DNA of 58,164 nucleotides, from NCBI RefSeq assembly GCF_951230165.1, contig NZ_CATNVB010000012.1, forward strand, positions 1-58,164. The letters are read 5' to 3'. Shown one piece after another: positions 1 through 7,968 of this stretch. A model generated the notes under the pieces. The model was given only the letters and a program-made list of their open reading frames with translations, searched no databases and had not been told where the DNA came from. The stretch's first letter is position 1. Each line of letters starts with the position of its first letter. The translations under genes and the position numbers were made by a program. The stretch is from Lentilactobacillus sp. Marseille-Q4993. GTDB taxonomy: Bacteria; Bacillota; Bacilli; Lactobacillales; Lactobacillaceae.

Positions 1-22
1 TGGTAAGATGCTTGTAGTGGCT

Positions 23-96
23 CATAGCTAGATTCCTTTCATGATTGTTTTCGCAAACATCATTTTACAGGAATCCAGCTATGGGTCCTTTTTTTA
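23..96 (+). terminator. Long hairpin terminator of an upstream gene
   Basis: Imperfect arms at 23-36 and 69-83 enclose a second paired segment (ATGATTGTTT with AAACATCAT), and a run of seven T follows. It ends transcription of a gene lying left of the window. Confidence 0.7.
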
Positions 97-161
97 GTCA
101 CTGTTGCACTTAAATTGTAAATTCAAGTATTATTAACTAATAATAGAACGGAGATATTTCT

Positions 162-290
162 ATGAATTTGGGTATAGTTTATTATGGCGATGTTATTTAT
201 ATAGCCATAATGTTTTTGTTAGCTTTTGCAATTATTGGCGGAATAGTTTGGATTTTAATTAAACTGGGAAGTAAGGAAAAATCTGGTTAG
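162..290 (+). CDS. Small membrane protein, 42 aa
   Basis: A 42-residue reading frame with a ribosome site (GGAG at 150-153) and an ATG at 162. It starts MNLGIVYYGD, then has one long hydrophobic stretch (about residues 11-35, rich in I, V, L, A and G) and a lysine-rich tail ending KEKSG. That fits a single-pass membrane peptide with a cytoplasmic C-terminus. I do not recognise the family. It lies just upstream of a helveticin-like gene on the same strand, so a peptide or immunity role is conceivable, but nothing in the sequence shows it. Confidence 0.5.
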   Translation: MNLGIVYYGDVIYIAIMFLLAFAIIGGIVWILIKLGSKEKSG

Positions 291-311
291 AACTAGATTT
301 AATCTTTTAGT

Positions 312-1157
312 GTGTGTTATAGCTACCCTAAAAATGTTGTATTTTCACGAGGATTGATACCAACCGATGGTTCTAAAGACATTGTTATGACGGATAAAAT
401 GCTATTAACCAATTTTGGACATTCCCAAACTCTTGAATATTACAAAGATCCCATTGACGGCCAGGACTACTTTTGGGTTGCAATGAACAACAAAAATACC
501 CCATCATCTGATGAATATTGGGCTACCCAAATTGGAAAGATTCAGTTTGTGGCTAACCAAACCTGGGATTATACCCAAGCACCACGATTGACGAACTTAG
601 TGGCAGCAAACTTTACCGGTAAAGCACCATTTTCGATTGCGCGTGCTGATGGCGCGCTATCATCAACACCAACCGCTAGCCGGACTAACGATGGGAAACA
701 ACGGCTAATGTTTATGACCAGTAATGCTACTGATGACACAGGTAGTTATCAATTATCGGCCTACAACGTAGATACGATTAGCGCAAAACTACATGCATCT
801 GCTTCTGGAACTGTCTCATGTGCTGATCTTACAAGTAATCTTGTTAGTGCACACGTTTTTAAACCAGGTACTTTGGAAGTTCCTAATAAATCATGGCAAG
901 GATTAGAGTTTGCGGATGATAATGCTGTGTATATTTCTGGTGGTCATACAGGAATGAAGCCAAAAATTATGAAAGGTAACTGGCAATTCACCAAGGAGCA
1001 AACCGTTAGTTTTTCCGGTATTGATGACATCACAGACGTTGAAACTGAAGGAATCCAACAAAAAGGAAATAAAATTTTTGTTGGTCTTGAGTTTCATCAC
1101 AGCAATGCGGACCCACACCGCGTCTATTCAATTAGCAAGTCTAATTTTAAGTTTTAG
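312..1157 (+). CDS. Helveticin J-like protein, probably 5'-truncated
   Basis: The product resembles the helveticin J (class III bacteriocin) family across most of its length. Family-like segments in order are GHSQTLEY, then YFWVAMNNK, WATQIGKIQF, ADGALSS, LMFMTSN, YNVDTISAKL, GLEFADDNAVYISG, and TEGIQ followed by IFVGLEFHHS. Helveticin J has about 334 residues; this frame has 281 and lacks the N-terminal part. A stop (TAA, 300-302) lies just upstream, the only early start is GTG at 312 without a Shine-Dalgarno sequence, and no signal peptide is present. The next in-frame ATG (387) also lacks a ribosome site. I read it as a decayed gene, although translation from GTG cannot be excluded. It faces an exported-protein gene at 1293-2132; the same pair recurs at 2407-4053. 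Confidence 0.6.
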   Translation: MCYSYPKNVVFSRGLIPTDGSKDIVMTDKMLLTNFGHSQTLEYYKDPIDGQDYFWVAMNNKNTPSSDEYWATQIGKIQFVANQTWDYTQAPRLTNLVAANFTGKAPFSIARADGALSSTPTASRTNDGKQRLMFMTSNATDDTGSYQLSAYNVDTISAKLHASASGTVSCADLTSNLVSAHVFKPGTLEVPNKSWQGLEFADDNAVYISGGHTGMKPKIMKGNWQFTKEQTVSFSGIDDITDVETEGIQQKGNKIFVGLEFHHSNADPHRVYSISKSNFKF

Positions 1158-1194
1158 TACTACAAACAGGTTCATATGATAAGCCCCTAAAATG

Positions 1195-1243
1195 AATCAG
1201 GCTCCGTCAAATTTTGGATAAACTTTGACGGAGCCTGATTTTT
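1195..1243. terminator. Bidirectional terminator
   Basis: A 17-bp perfect inverted repeat (arms 1195-1211 and 1224-1240), AT-rich at both ends, lies between the convergent genes at 312-1157 and 1293-2132. Confidence 0.9.
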
Positions 1244-1292
1244 ACGTTACACAAACAAAGCGACCTATAACACTTATATCCCTGGTCGCTAT

Positions 1293-2132
1293 TTATTCCG
1301 GGATTGCAATGGTAAATCCAGGAGCTTCATCATCGATAAGACGGTGAGGATTGTTATAATAATAAATACCGATTTGATATCGGCTCAATGCATTCCGTTT
1401 TGTTTGACTATAACTTTTATCTAAACCATCTTTGATTAACTTAAATCTAGTGTTATCAGAGATATTTGGCTTGTAAAATCGCTTATTAAAATACCTTTGG
1501 ACTACTGGAAATTCAAGAATGTTTTTGTAGCCATCAACTGTCGGGCTATTCCAATCCCAAGGGCTGGCTCCGTTAGAAGCTTTGGTAAGCTTGATTGATA
1601 ATTGAGTATTAGGAAACAGCTTTAAAACTTCGCGGGTCAGTTTTTGCGATGGTGATTTTTTAATGTAATTTAAATATTCAGTGTCGGTATTGAAATAACG
1701 ATAATTGATATTATTGAGTTGTTTATAGTTGGGATTAACACCTGGGGTTAGATAACCATGCCAAACAATCCCCCGTAATTTACTGCCATCATTACCATTG
1801 GGCGTGATTCCTTGAATATAGTAATAAACCGATCTTTTTGAATTGTGGGACAAGATCACGCTTTTGCCATAATATCGCCAACTGTAATTTTTATAATTAC
1901 GTAAGTTAGCTTTAGCTTTCGTATGTGTCCCGTTCCAAAGATAAGCATTCTTGGAATTATTAGCTAAGTGATATGCTACGCTGGCATTACTACCAGTCAT
2001 TTTTTTGACTACTGTATACCCTGAGTCAGCACTAGTGCTAATCATTGTTGTAGCAAACCCAGTGAGCAGGCTTGGAATTAATAGCATCAAGAATTTTATT
2101 TGTTTTTGTATGTTAATCCATTTTTTATTCAT
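1293..2132 (-). CDS. Exported protein of unknown function, paralogue A
   Basis: A 279-residue protein starting at ATG 2132, which has a GAGGGGAG ribosome site; a longer GTG start would put that site inside the gene. It has an N-terminal signal peptide (MNKKWINIQKQIKFLMLLIP, then a hydrophobic run to about residue 35) and a Tyr/Asn/Lys-rich mature part. Landmarks are AYLWNGTHTK, SVYYYIQGITPNG, GIVWHGYLTPGVNPNYK, SPSQKL and LFPNTQLSI. The same landmarks occur in the protein at 3241-4053, so the two are paralogues. No catalytic motif is visible. Pairing with a helveticin-like gene in both copies suggests a functional or historical link (inference). Confidence 0.75.
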   Translation of the reverse strand: MNKKWINIQKQIKFLMLLIPSLLTGFATTMISTSADSGYTVVKKMTGSNASVAYHLANNSKNAYLWNGTHTKAKANLRNYKNYSWRYYGKSVILSHNSKRSVYYYIQGITPNGNDGSKLRGIVWHGYLTPGVNPNYKQLNNINYRYFNTDTEYLNYIKKSPSQKLTREVLKLFPNTQLSIKLTKASNGASPWDWNSPTVDGYKNILEFPVVQRYFNKRFYKPNISDNTRFKLIKDGLDKSYSQTKRNALSRYQIGIYYYNNPHRLIDDEAPGFTIAIPE

Positions 2133-2268
2133 TTTAAATCTCCCCTCAATAACCACATTATCTAATAGCTAGGAGCAGTTTGAAAAAATTTATTAATCGA
2201 TAAAACAACTAAGACAAAATCGAAAAAGTGGTGAATTTAAAATTCAATTAATATAATTAAGACAAAAA

Positions 2269-2349
2269 TCATTGGCGTTTATTGGCTTCTTGGGCCACTC
2301 CTTGTAAGTTAGATACGAAAATAATTAAAACTCCAAGTTCATGAAGCGT
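2269..2349 (-). pseudogene. Fragment resembling a P-type ATPase C-terminus
   Basis: Reading leftwards from 2349, about 26 codons give TLHELGVLIIFVSNLQG and then AQEANKRQ before TGA at 2269-2271. This resembles the last membrane helix and tail of Cd/Zn-type P-type ATPases (HE-x-x-x-x-L-V-x-x-N-x-L). No other part of such a gene is nearby. The match is short, so this is tentative. Confidence 0.3.
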
Positions 2350-2394
2350 CACATAACTTTAAAAAAGGAAAAACCGTTAATTATCTCTTAAAAC

Positions 2395-2420
2395 CTGTCT
2401 CACATATTGACTACAATCCA
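2395..2420 (+). repeat. 26-bp repeat, copy A, at a gene breakpoint
   Basis: This segment matches 8416-8441 at 23 of 26 positions (both contain CTACAATCCA). It ends exactly where helveticin-like homology begins in the next gene, so it looks like the end of an inserted or deleted element. Confidence 0.5.
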
Positions 2421-3183
2421 TTCTCAGGTATTGCAGTACTTCACTCATGGTGCTAACGCAACCCCGTATTTCTGGATTGCTATTAGGGGATCCCAAACCA
2501 ATAAGGATAATGCGGATTCTAAAAAACCAGATTTAACTTACTGGCCTACTCAATTAGCAAGAGTTCAATATTCATCAGGGACAACGCTAGAATATACTCA
2601 AGCAACTCGCTTAATCAGTCTTCGGTATGCGAGTAATAAGGGAACATCAATTGGTAGCGTCTTACGAGTAGAAGGGGCGTTATCCAGCGATAAGTCCAAA
2701 TTGCTTATCATGACAATCAATACCGATAGTCCACGAAAAGCAAGCTTTACAGAATATGATAACGAGGAATTGAACAACGCGTTGGATCAGGTTGCTGGAA
2801 CTTCTAATCCTTCTCTAGGGTGTGAAACAAAAGTCGTGAAAGATGCTAGCACCGGGAAAAAGTTAAAACCAGGATTCATTAGCCAGAGTGTCTTTTCACT
2901 GTCTTATTACGGATCAATCCAAGGAACGGAATTAGCTGATAACGATGCAGTTTATTTATCAGCTAGTAAAACCGGAAAAGACGGCATTGCTTTGAGCAGA
3001 GTGAACTGGAACACAACTTCACCAATTCATAAAAAAGTTGATAACTCAAATTGGGTATCTGGTCAAACAGAAGGCGAAGCAATTCAATTGTCAGGTGATA
3101 ATGTACTCATTGGAATTACAATGTATCCGGGAGCATCAGTTGAGAACCGAATCTACCGATTCCCTAAGTCTGCGTTTAACTAA
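2407..3183 (+). pseudogene. Helveticin J-like gene, 5' end lost
   Basis: The 258-residue frame is a paralogue of the gene at 312-1157. Shared landmarks are HSQVLQYF, YFWIAIRGSQ, YWPTQLARVQY, EGALSSDKSKLLIMTIN, IQGTELADNDAVYLS and EGEAIQLSGDNVLIGI. Family homology starts only at about 2420. The first four codons (TTG ACT ACA ATC) come from the 26-bp repeat at 2395-2420. There is no Shine-Dalgarno sequence and no signal peptide, and about 70-80 N-terminal residues of the family are missing. I therefore call it a truncated, probably silent gene. It converges on 3241-4053. Confidence 0.65.
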
Positions 3184-3186
3184 CCT

Positions 3187-3234
3187 AAAAAGCAGCAACT
3201 CACAAATTAGAGCTAAAGTGAGTTGTTGCTTTTT
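3187..3234. terminator. Bidirectional terminator
   Basis: Near-perfect arms (3187-3203 and 3218-3234) begin with AAAAA and end with TTTT, between two convergent genes. Confidence 0.9.
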
Positions 3235-3240
3235 CGTGTG

Positions 3241-4053
3241 TTAACTTAGTGGCTTAGCTACCGTTACACCAGCATAATAACCGTCGTCATATGAAAGAAC
3301 GCCACCGGTTTGCCGATTACTTTCGTAATAGATGCCAATTTGATAGTCATTCAAAGCTGACCGCTTTTGTTGGTTATATCCATGCGCATCGAAAGCTGTT
3401 TTAATTGCAGTTAGTTTTTGATTAGCAGAAGTTACTTTCCCGCGGGGATTGTAAAAGGCATAGTTGGCATCTTTAACGATAAGTACATCCGAAAATTTCT
3501 TTTGAAAGTCAGTTAAAGTTGATCCATAAGCCGTTAATTTTGACAAATTCAATGAAAGTTGGGCATTAGGAAATAAATGCAAAACTTTCCGGCTCAAGTT
3601 TTGCGAAGGTGATTGATTAATATAACGCTGATAGTCCTTGTCACTTAGAAAATAGTTAATGTCAAGGCCATTCCAAACCTTATAATTAGGGTTATACCCC
3701 TGCTTTAAATAGCCTCGCCAAACATACCCATAAAGATTGGGTGTCCCGTGGGGAGTCATACCTGCTACGTAGTAATAAACAGCAGATTTATTATTTTTCC
3801 GCATAATAACTGTCTTCGCACGTGTCCAAAAAGAGTTAGGATAGTTTTTGAGGTTGTGTAGCCGTTTTGTGTGTTTAGCATTCCAAAGATAAGTATTTTG
3901 CTTAGGATTCTTGGCGTGGAATGGCGTACTGCTAGTATAGTATTTTGTTTTCACAATTTGGTAATTACTGCTGGCCTGTAAATTATAATAGTTTGTAATT
4001 GTAAAAAGTAAAGATACCGTAAGTACTAATAGACCGATTCTGGTCCATTTCAT
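3241..4053 (-). CDS. Exported protein of unknown function, paralogue B
   Basis: A 270-residue protein with an AGGAGG ribosome site before ATG 4053. A short basic start (MKWTR) and a hydrophobic segment to about residue 22 form a signal peptide or anchor. The body matches the protein at 1293-2132: TYLWNAKHTK, AVYYYVAGMTPHG, GYVWRGYLKQGYNPNYK, SPSQNLSRKV, LFPNAQLSLNL and, near the end, DYQIGIYYESN. Conservation of the SPSQ-x-L and LFPN-x-QLS blocks suggests a folded extracellular domain under constraint. Function is unknown. The intact signal peptide and ribosome site contrast with the truncated helveticin-like partner. Confidence 0.75.
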   Translation of the reverse strand: MKWTRIGLLVLTVSLLFTITNYYNLQASSNYQIVKTKYYTSSTPFHAKNPKQNTYLWNAKHTKRLHNLKNYPNSFWTRAKTVIMRKNNKSAVYYYVAGMTPHGTPNLYGYVWRGYLKQGYNPNYKVWNGLDINYFLSDKDYQRYINQSPSQNLSRKVLHLFPNAQLSLNLSKLTAYGSTLTDFQKKFSDVLIVKDANYAFYNPRGKVTSANQKLTAIKTAFDAHGYNQQKRSALNDYQIGIYYESNRQTGGVLSYDDGYYAGVTVAKPLS

Positions 4054-4218
4054 AAAAACACCTCCTATCGTTTATCTTTATTATACTATATCGTGAAGAC
4101 AGGGTAATCACATCAGGATTCGAAGTTGATTCACACAACCAGTTATTCCCGGATTAAAAACCGTTCAACGAAGTACCGGAAAAATGATAACAAATAGGGT
4201 TACTTTCAACCGAATAAC

Positions 4219-4269
4219 GTTAAAACAGCCCCTCTAATCTATCGAATAGATTTGATGGGCTGTTTTAAC
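4219..4269 (-). terminator. Terminator of the XRE regulator
   Basis: A 13-bp perfect stem (GTTAAAACAGCCC at 4219-4231, complement at 4257-4269) with an internal second stem. It lies 80 bp beyond the stop of the leftward gene at 4350-4979. Confidence 0.75.
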
Positions 4270-4349
4270 AACGTTTCCAAGGGACGATAACTTAATATGG
4301 ACCCTATTCTTAAAAGTTGTGAACGAGACAATCAAATATATTGTGGCCT

Positions 4350-4979
4350 TTAGTTTGTTCTTTTTCTGAAGGATGGTTTTAAAATAAACGCACAAATAGT
4401 TCCAAACATTAGAAAAATCATAAAAACTATTTTTCCAATTATTTCACCAGTTATGAACACTAAGTTTTGGGAAGAGATATTAATACTTTTTTCAAAAAAG
4501 ACTAGCTCCGATATGCATACTATCAGAGTTACTCCAGTAACTAATAAAATTTTTAGAATCATTTTTTTGAAGGATATTATGCCCCAATCAGGATAAGTTA
4601 TAACCACAACAACCGAACAAATTAACATAACAATCGGAAATATAAATTTAATATTATTAAATAGCCCAAAATATCTTAGATACGACAAAAAAGTAAATAA
4701 ACAATTGACCTCGTATACAATAAAGAATACTTTGTTAAGTCTGTTATTACGAGAGTTTTGCTCTTTATAATGATCAAGCATATTCTCATCGTTTAATAAG
4801 TCATCTAACGAAATACCATATAACTTACTTAGTTTAACTAAACTACTGATATCTGGGAAACTACGATGGTTTTCCCATCCAGAAATAGTCTTTCTAGATA
4901 AATCAAGATATGTAGCAACATCTTTTTGCGTTAAATTTTTTTCTTCTCTAAGAATTTTTAATTTCTCGGAAATTTCCAT
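4350..4979 (-). CDS. XRE-family regulator with membrane-spanning C-terminal half
   Basis: A 209-residue protein with an AGGAG ribosome site before ATG 4979. Residues 1-60 are a classic helix-turn-helix (LREEKNLTQKDVATYLDLSR, then TISGWENHRSFPD). Residues from about 83 to 205 contain roughly four hydrophobic helices, so the DNA-binding domain is tethered to the membrane. It is divergent from a 43-aa peptide gene (5138) and a 99-aa membrane protein (5375). Upstream, at about 5022-5040, TTGTGAT occurs twice on the minus strand, which could be its operator. XRE-membrane proteins beside small peptide genes often control bacteriocin or immunity genes, so such a role is an inference. Confidence 0.8.
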   Translation of the reverse strand: MEISEKLKILREEKNLTQKDVATYLDLSRKTISGWENHRSFPDISSLVKLSKLYGISLDDLLNDENMLDHYKEQNSRNNRLNKVFFIVYEVNCLFTFLSYLRYFGLFNNIKFIFPIVMLICSVVVVITYPDWGIISFKKMILKILLVTGVTLIVCISELVFFEKSINISSQNLVFITGEIIGKIVFMIFLMFGTICAFILKPSFRKRTN

Positions 4980-5137
4980 ATTTGTTCTCCTAGTATTATT
5001 GCCAAAAAATTAGAAACGCATCACAAAAAACATTTTATCACAATCCTATAATATCAGTGTTTGTTGCGGGTCTTAAAATCATAGCTTGTTTTTGTAATAG
5101 GTTGACCGTTTAATAATATTAAACAGGAGGGATATAT

Positions 5138-5269
5138 ATGGGTAAAAGCTTGAGAAATATTACTATTGAAAAGTTAACAAAATTTATTGGAAGCAAATCC
5201 AAAAAGCAGTTGCTTGTGGACAGTGGATTCTTGAATTTGCTTTCGTCTATAAAGTCTAATTATGTATAG
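5138..5269 (+). CDS. Small basic peptide, 43 aa, candidate bacteriocin or signal peptide
   Basis: A 43-codon frame from ATG 5138 with a strong AGGAGG ribosome site seven bases upstream. The product begins MGKSLRNITIEKLTKFIGSK, is rich in Lys and Ser, and ends NLLSSIKSNYV. It has no double-glycine leader, no cysteine and no clear membrane helix. The N-terminal half could form an amphipathic helix. A 99-aa membrane protein follows 105 bp downstream, and a membrane-tailed XRE regulator is divergent. That layout resembles leaderless or peptide-immunity loci, but no family is recognised. Confidence 0.5.
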   Translation: MGKSLRNITIEKLTKFIGSKSKKQLLVDSGFLNLLSSIKSNYV

Positions 5270-5374
5270 ATTAAGGATCAAAATAACCTAACGTCAACGA
5301 GTAAACTTAATAAAAAAGAGACTATATTTAACATGACTATATAGTAATTTAAATACGAAGGACAGGAGAAAACT

Positions 5375-5674
5375 ATGAAAAAAATATTACATCCAACCAC
5401 AAATAACATATATATATGGGGATTGCTTGACTGCCTCTGTTTAGCATCTATTGCAATATTAGGCCCTCTTAAAATTATAGGGAATGGTCAGAATGGAATA
5501 ATAAGCAAAACTATTCTATATACTTACTTGCTGATTTTTTTGATAAGCATTTTTAAATCTATAGCAGGTATAGTATTCAATCAAAAATACACAGATGGCG
5601 GAATTCTAAGTGTTGTATTTTTAGAGTTATGTTTTTCTCCGTTAATTGTACTGATGGCACTAAGCACCTGGTAA
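5375..5674 (+). CDS. Small membrane protein, 99 aa, immunity-like
   Basis: A 99-residue protein from ATG 5375 with a GGACAGGAG ribosome site. It has three hydrophobic segments (about residues 13-36, 46-68 and 76-97) separated by short loops. No motif identifies the function. Length, topology and position behind a 43-aa peptide gene are typical of bacteriocin immunity proteins, but that is inference from layout. It may be co-transcribed with the peptide, since no clear terminator separates them; the first strong one is at 5860. Confidence 0.6.
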   Translation: MKKILHPTTNNIYIWGLLDCLCLASIAILGPLKIIGNGQNGIISKTILYTYLLIFLISIFKSIAGIVFNQKYTDGGILSVVFLELCFSPLIVLMALSTW

Positions 5675-5859
5675 AAATACCGGTCTCTGCACTTAATTAG
5701 TTATTGACTTTATGTAAATGAATTCTGATATACCATTCGTATATTTGATCATAATATAATGTGATGACTTGTGGAGTAACCGAATATGAATAGATATGAT
5801 ATTTAGTAAGGGTTTTAGGTTAATCTTTAACTGTTAATTCAAGTTCAACATCACTATTT

Positions 5860-5905
5860 AAAAGTCGACTAGTCCAGAATATTCTGCTCTGGTGGACTTT
5901 TATTT
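5860..5905 (+). terminator. Terminator
   Basis: AAAAGTC and GACTTTT outer arms enclose a second stem (TCCAGA with TCTGG). It is 185 bp downstream of the 99-aa membrane protein gene. 5675-5859 holds no gene that I can see. Confidence 0.6.
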
Positions 5906-5935
5906 AATCAGGTGCTTTTTTATTATTTTTAGTGT

Positions 5936-6093
5936 TTATGGCATATTCCAAAAAACTAAAAATGAAAAAATTTGCATCAGCAAGGATAATACAAACACTA
6001 CAATTAAAAACGCATCTGGTTTTTGTGTTGAAATAGTAGAACAATAATCCAAACTAGTGAAATAACAAAAAATAACAAACTCGTAAGTGACAA
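5936..6093 (-). pseudogene. Frameshifted paralogue of the 53-aa membrane protein
   Basis: Read from TTG 6093 leftwards, the codons give LSLTSLLFFVISLVWIIV, then QHK, then after a one-base shift PDAFLIVVFVLSLLMQ and finally NMP plus a stop. This parallels the intact protein at 6531-6692 almost residue by residue. The span is 158 nt, one base short of 53 codons. The missing base is in the A-run at the QHKK position. Its ribosome site (AAGGGAG) and TTG start match those of the intact copy. It could be a true pseudogene, a sequencing error in a homopolymer, or a slippage site. Confidence 0.7.
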
Positions 6094-6530
6094 CGCCAAC
6101 ACTCCCTTTCGGATCAACTAGAATAATAGACCAATAAGTTTACAGGTACAACTGCATAAAAGGAAAATTAACTTTTTAAGCATATTATTTTTTGCCGTGT
6201 TTCAAACCAACGTGATGTCATTTGTAAACTCAGAAACTCATTAGTAATTAAGCCTACTATAGTTCTGAATTTTTAAGTTTAGATATTAGCTAGAGAATCA
6301 TCATTAGAGATATAGCATATCTTGAATGTACCGTTTTAATTCTGTGTAGGTTTTGTCCAAATTTTTATGGTACTCTCCACCAAAGTCTGTGCGACCAATT
6401 CATGTGTGGTAGACCCCCTTTAAAATAAGTGCTTACTTAAAATTAAAAAACAATTAACCACCTGTTGAGACGGTTTATATATGGATCTTTCGGTCTATAC
6501 TTGAATAAAAAGTTAAGGGAGGTGGTTGTA
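6094..6530. other. Gene-poor stretch between two inverted small genes
   Basis: No complete gene is visible. On the minus strand 6304-6380 gives a short protein-like run (EYHKNLDKTYTELKRYIQDM, then a stop) without a start or ribosome site. It may be a remnant of a gene that I cannot name. Confidence 0.3.
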
Positions 6531-6692
6531 TTGCCAACTACAAGTTTGGTATTTTTTGTTATTTCATTGGCTTGGATTATCGTAAGAATATGTCAGCATA
6601 AAAAGCCGGATGCGTTTTTACTTTTAGTATTTATCTTGTCTGCACTCATGCAAGCTGCAGAAATCATGACTTTCTTGAACATGCCATATTAA
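6531..6692 (+). CDS. Small membrane protein, 53 aa
   Basis: The start is TTG 6531, chosen because AAGGGAGG lies eight bases upstream and because the frameshifted paralogue at 5936-6093 has the same ribosome site and TTG. The product has two hydrophobic segments (TSLVFFVISLAWIIV and FLLLVFILSALMQ) joined by a basic loop QHKKPDAF, that is, a two-helix hairpin. The family is unknown to me. Conservation between two inverted copies shows that the reading frame was under selection. Confidence 0.65.
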   Translation: MPTTSLVFFVISLAWIIVRICQHKKPDAFLLLVFILSALMQAAEIMTFLNMPY

Positions 6693-6712
6693 TAGCAATG
6701 GTAATCCAATAA

Positions 6713-6747
6713 AAGCAGCTTTTAAGTCATGAGCTTAAAAACTGCTT
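6713..6747 (+). terminator. Hairpin after the 53-aa gene
   Basis: Arms AAGCAGCTTTTAAG (6713-6726) and CTTAAAAACTGCTT (6734-6747) lie 21 bp beyond the stop. There is no T-run, so its strength as a terminator is uncertain. Confidence 0.5.
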
Positions 6748-6749
6748 GG

Positions 6750-6827
6750 TCAAACTATTATGATCTCCACCACTTCTCTTGCGCCGTCTGGATAAATGCC
6801 AATCTCAATATGAACGGCTTCTTTGTT
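6750..6827 (-). mobile_element. IS256-family transposase remnant
   Basis: Reading leftwards from 6827 the codons give NKEAVHIEIGIYPDGAREVV and then diverge to a stop at 6750. The block resembles the central segment of IS256-type transposases (EAVHI-x-IGI-x-x-DG-x-REV). No terminal repeats or further domains remain. The rest of 6828-7159 holds nothing recognisable. Confidence 0.5.
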
Positions 6828-7159
6828 TCTTCAATCTATATTAAAGAAACATTCAATCATTAATCACGATATAGTCACATATTTATCAGATAGTAATATT
6901 ATCACCAAATGGGTACATAATTCTTATTAATTCATGTTGTTATTTGAAATTTTTAGTATTAATAGAATGGGCGTGATAGTAATGCGGTTTGTTTATATTG
7001 ATTATAATGGGTGGTTCGATTTCCAACCATTATCAGCACTGATATAGTGCAGTTTTTTGGCGATTATTACATTTTCCACTTACCAGATAAAAATAAGCAA
7101 CGTTAAAAAAATGTATTTGGGTCAATGGAACATCATACATACGAGAAGGTGGCAATAAC

Positions 7160-7645
7160 ATGGAGAAAGCAAAGCAAAAAGGGATATGGATTAGTGCAGC
7201 TGCTATCTTATTACTATGCCTTTTGAATTTTGGAATTACAATAAACCGTTTGACACCCAGCAATCACAGTCTAACTCGAATTGCTAACCAACATCATCAA
7301 AAACTTAACAATCATTGGACGGTCACTAAAGTTGATCGAGAAGGTGATTTAATTTTGATGGGAACCACTAAGACCAGGCTAATTGTGCAGTTTCTACAAA
7401 AAAACGCTTTTTATTACAGAGCATTAGTTACTAGAACATACTTATTAAATACGCTGCGCTACCGAACAACTTATGATTTAATGCCGATTAAAAGAGCAAA
7501 CTATTTTGTTTATGGTAAATTAAATCGGAATCGTGCGGTCCCAACAATTAATCATCGTCCAACTTCTAGCTTGGCAGTCGGAAAAGCACAGATTTGGTAT
7601 GGATTAGAATCGCATAAGTTAAACCAAACTTTGCGGTTTCGGTGA
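7160..7645 (+). CDS. Membrane-anchored or secreted protein of unknown function
   Basis: A 161-residue protein from ATG 7160 with AAGGTGG at 7145-7151. Residues 1-8 are basic and 9-29 hydrophobic (IWISAAAILLLCLLNFGITI), so it has a signal anchor or uncleaved signal peptide with the rest outside. The external part is strongly basic (many R, N, K and Y) and contains LILMGTTKTRLIVQFL and GKAQIWYGLESHKL. No known domain is recognised. A hairpin at 7711-7756 probably ends the transcript. Confidence 0.6.
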   Translation: MEKAKQKGIWISAAAILLLCLLNFGITINRLTPSNHSLTRIANQHHQKLNNHWTVTKVDREGDLILMGTTKTRLIVQFLQKNAFYYRALVTRTYLLNTLRYRTTYDLMPIKRANYFVYGKLNRNRAVPTINHRPTSSLAVGKAQIWYGLESHKLNQTLRFR

Positions 7646-7710
7646 TTGTTCAATTAGTAAATTCAGTTTGAAATTTAGGCAGGCAAATAGGTTCGTGTGA
7701 TAAGTGAACC

Positions 7711-7756
7711 GCCCCGTAATTGCTAGACAAATCTAACGATTATAGGGTGCTTTTGT
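7711..7756 (+). terminator. Terminator
   Basis: GCCCCGTAAT (7711-7720) pairs with ATTATAGGGTGC (7739-7750), followed by TTTTGTTT. Confidence 0.65.
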
Positions 7757-7866
7757 TTACTATCATAATAAAAAACAAGGTTAATCAAGATAAGTGTATA
7801 ATCCAAATTTGGCGCTTAAAGTAACTCATTAAGCTGAATGGGGTATCGAGTACAAACAAAAGAACT

Positions 7867-7916
7867 CCTAGTATATGAAATCAGAATTTTTGTTGTTCCG
7901 TGTCCAACATACTAGG
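7867..7916. repeat. Inverted repeat in a gene-free gap
   Basis: CCTAGTAT (7867-7874) and ATACTAGG (7909-7916) are perfect complements 34 bp apart. It could be a terminator or a remnant element end. The gap 7646-7968 holds no other feature that I can support. Confidence 0.4.
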
Positions 7917-7968
7917 TGTATCTTCGATAGTCTCAACACAGAGAACTTTTTTGTAATTTCAGCACTAG

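Noticed and set aside
7033-7263. 76-aa gene on the minus strand
   Set aside because: It overlaps the start of the gene at 7160-7645, which has the better ribosome site and signal anchor.
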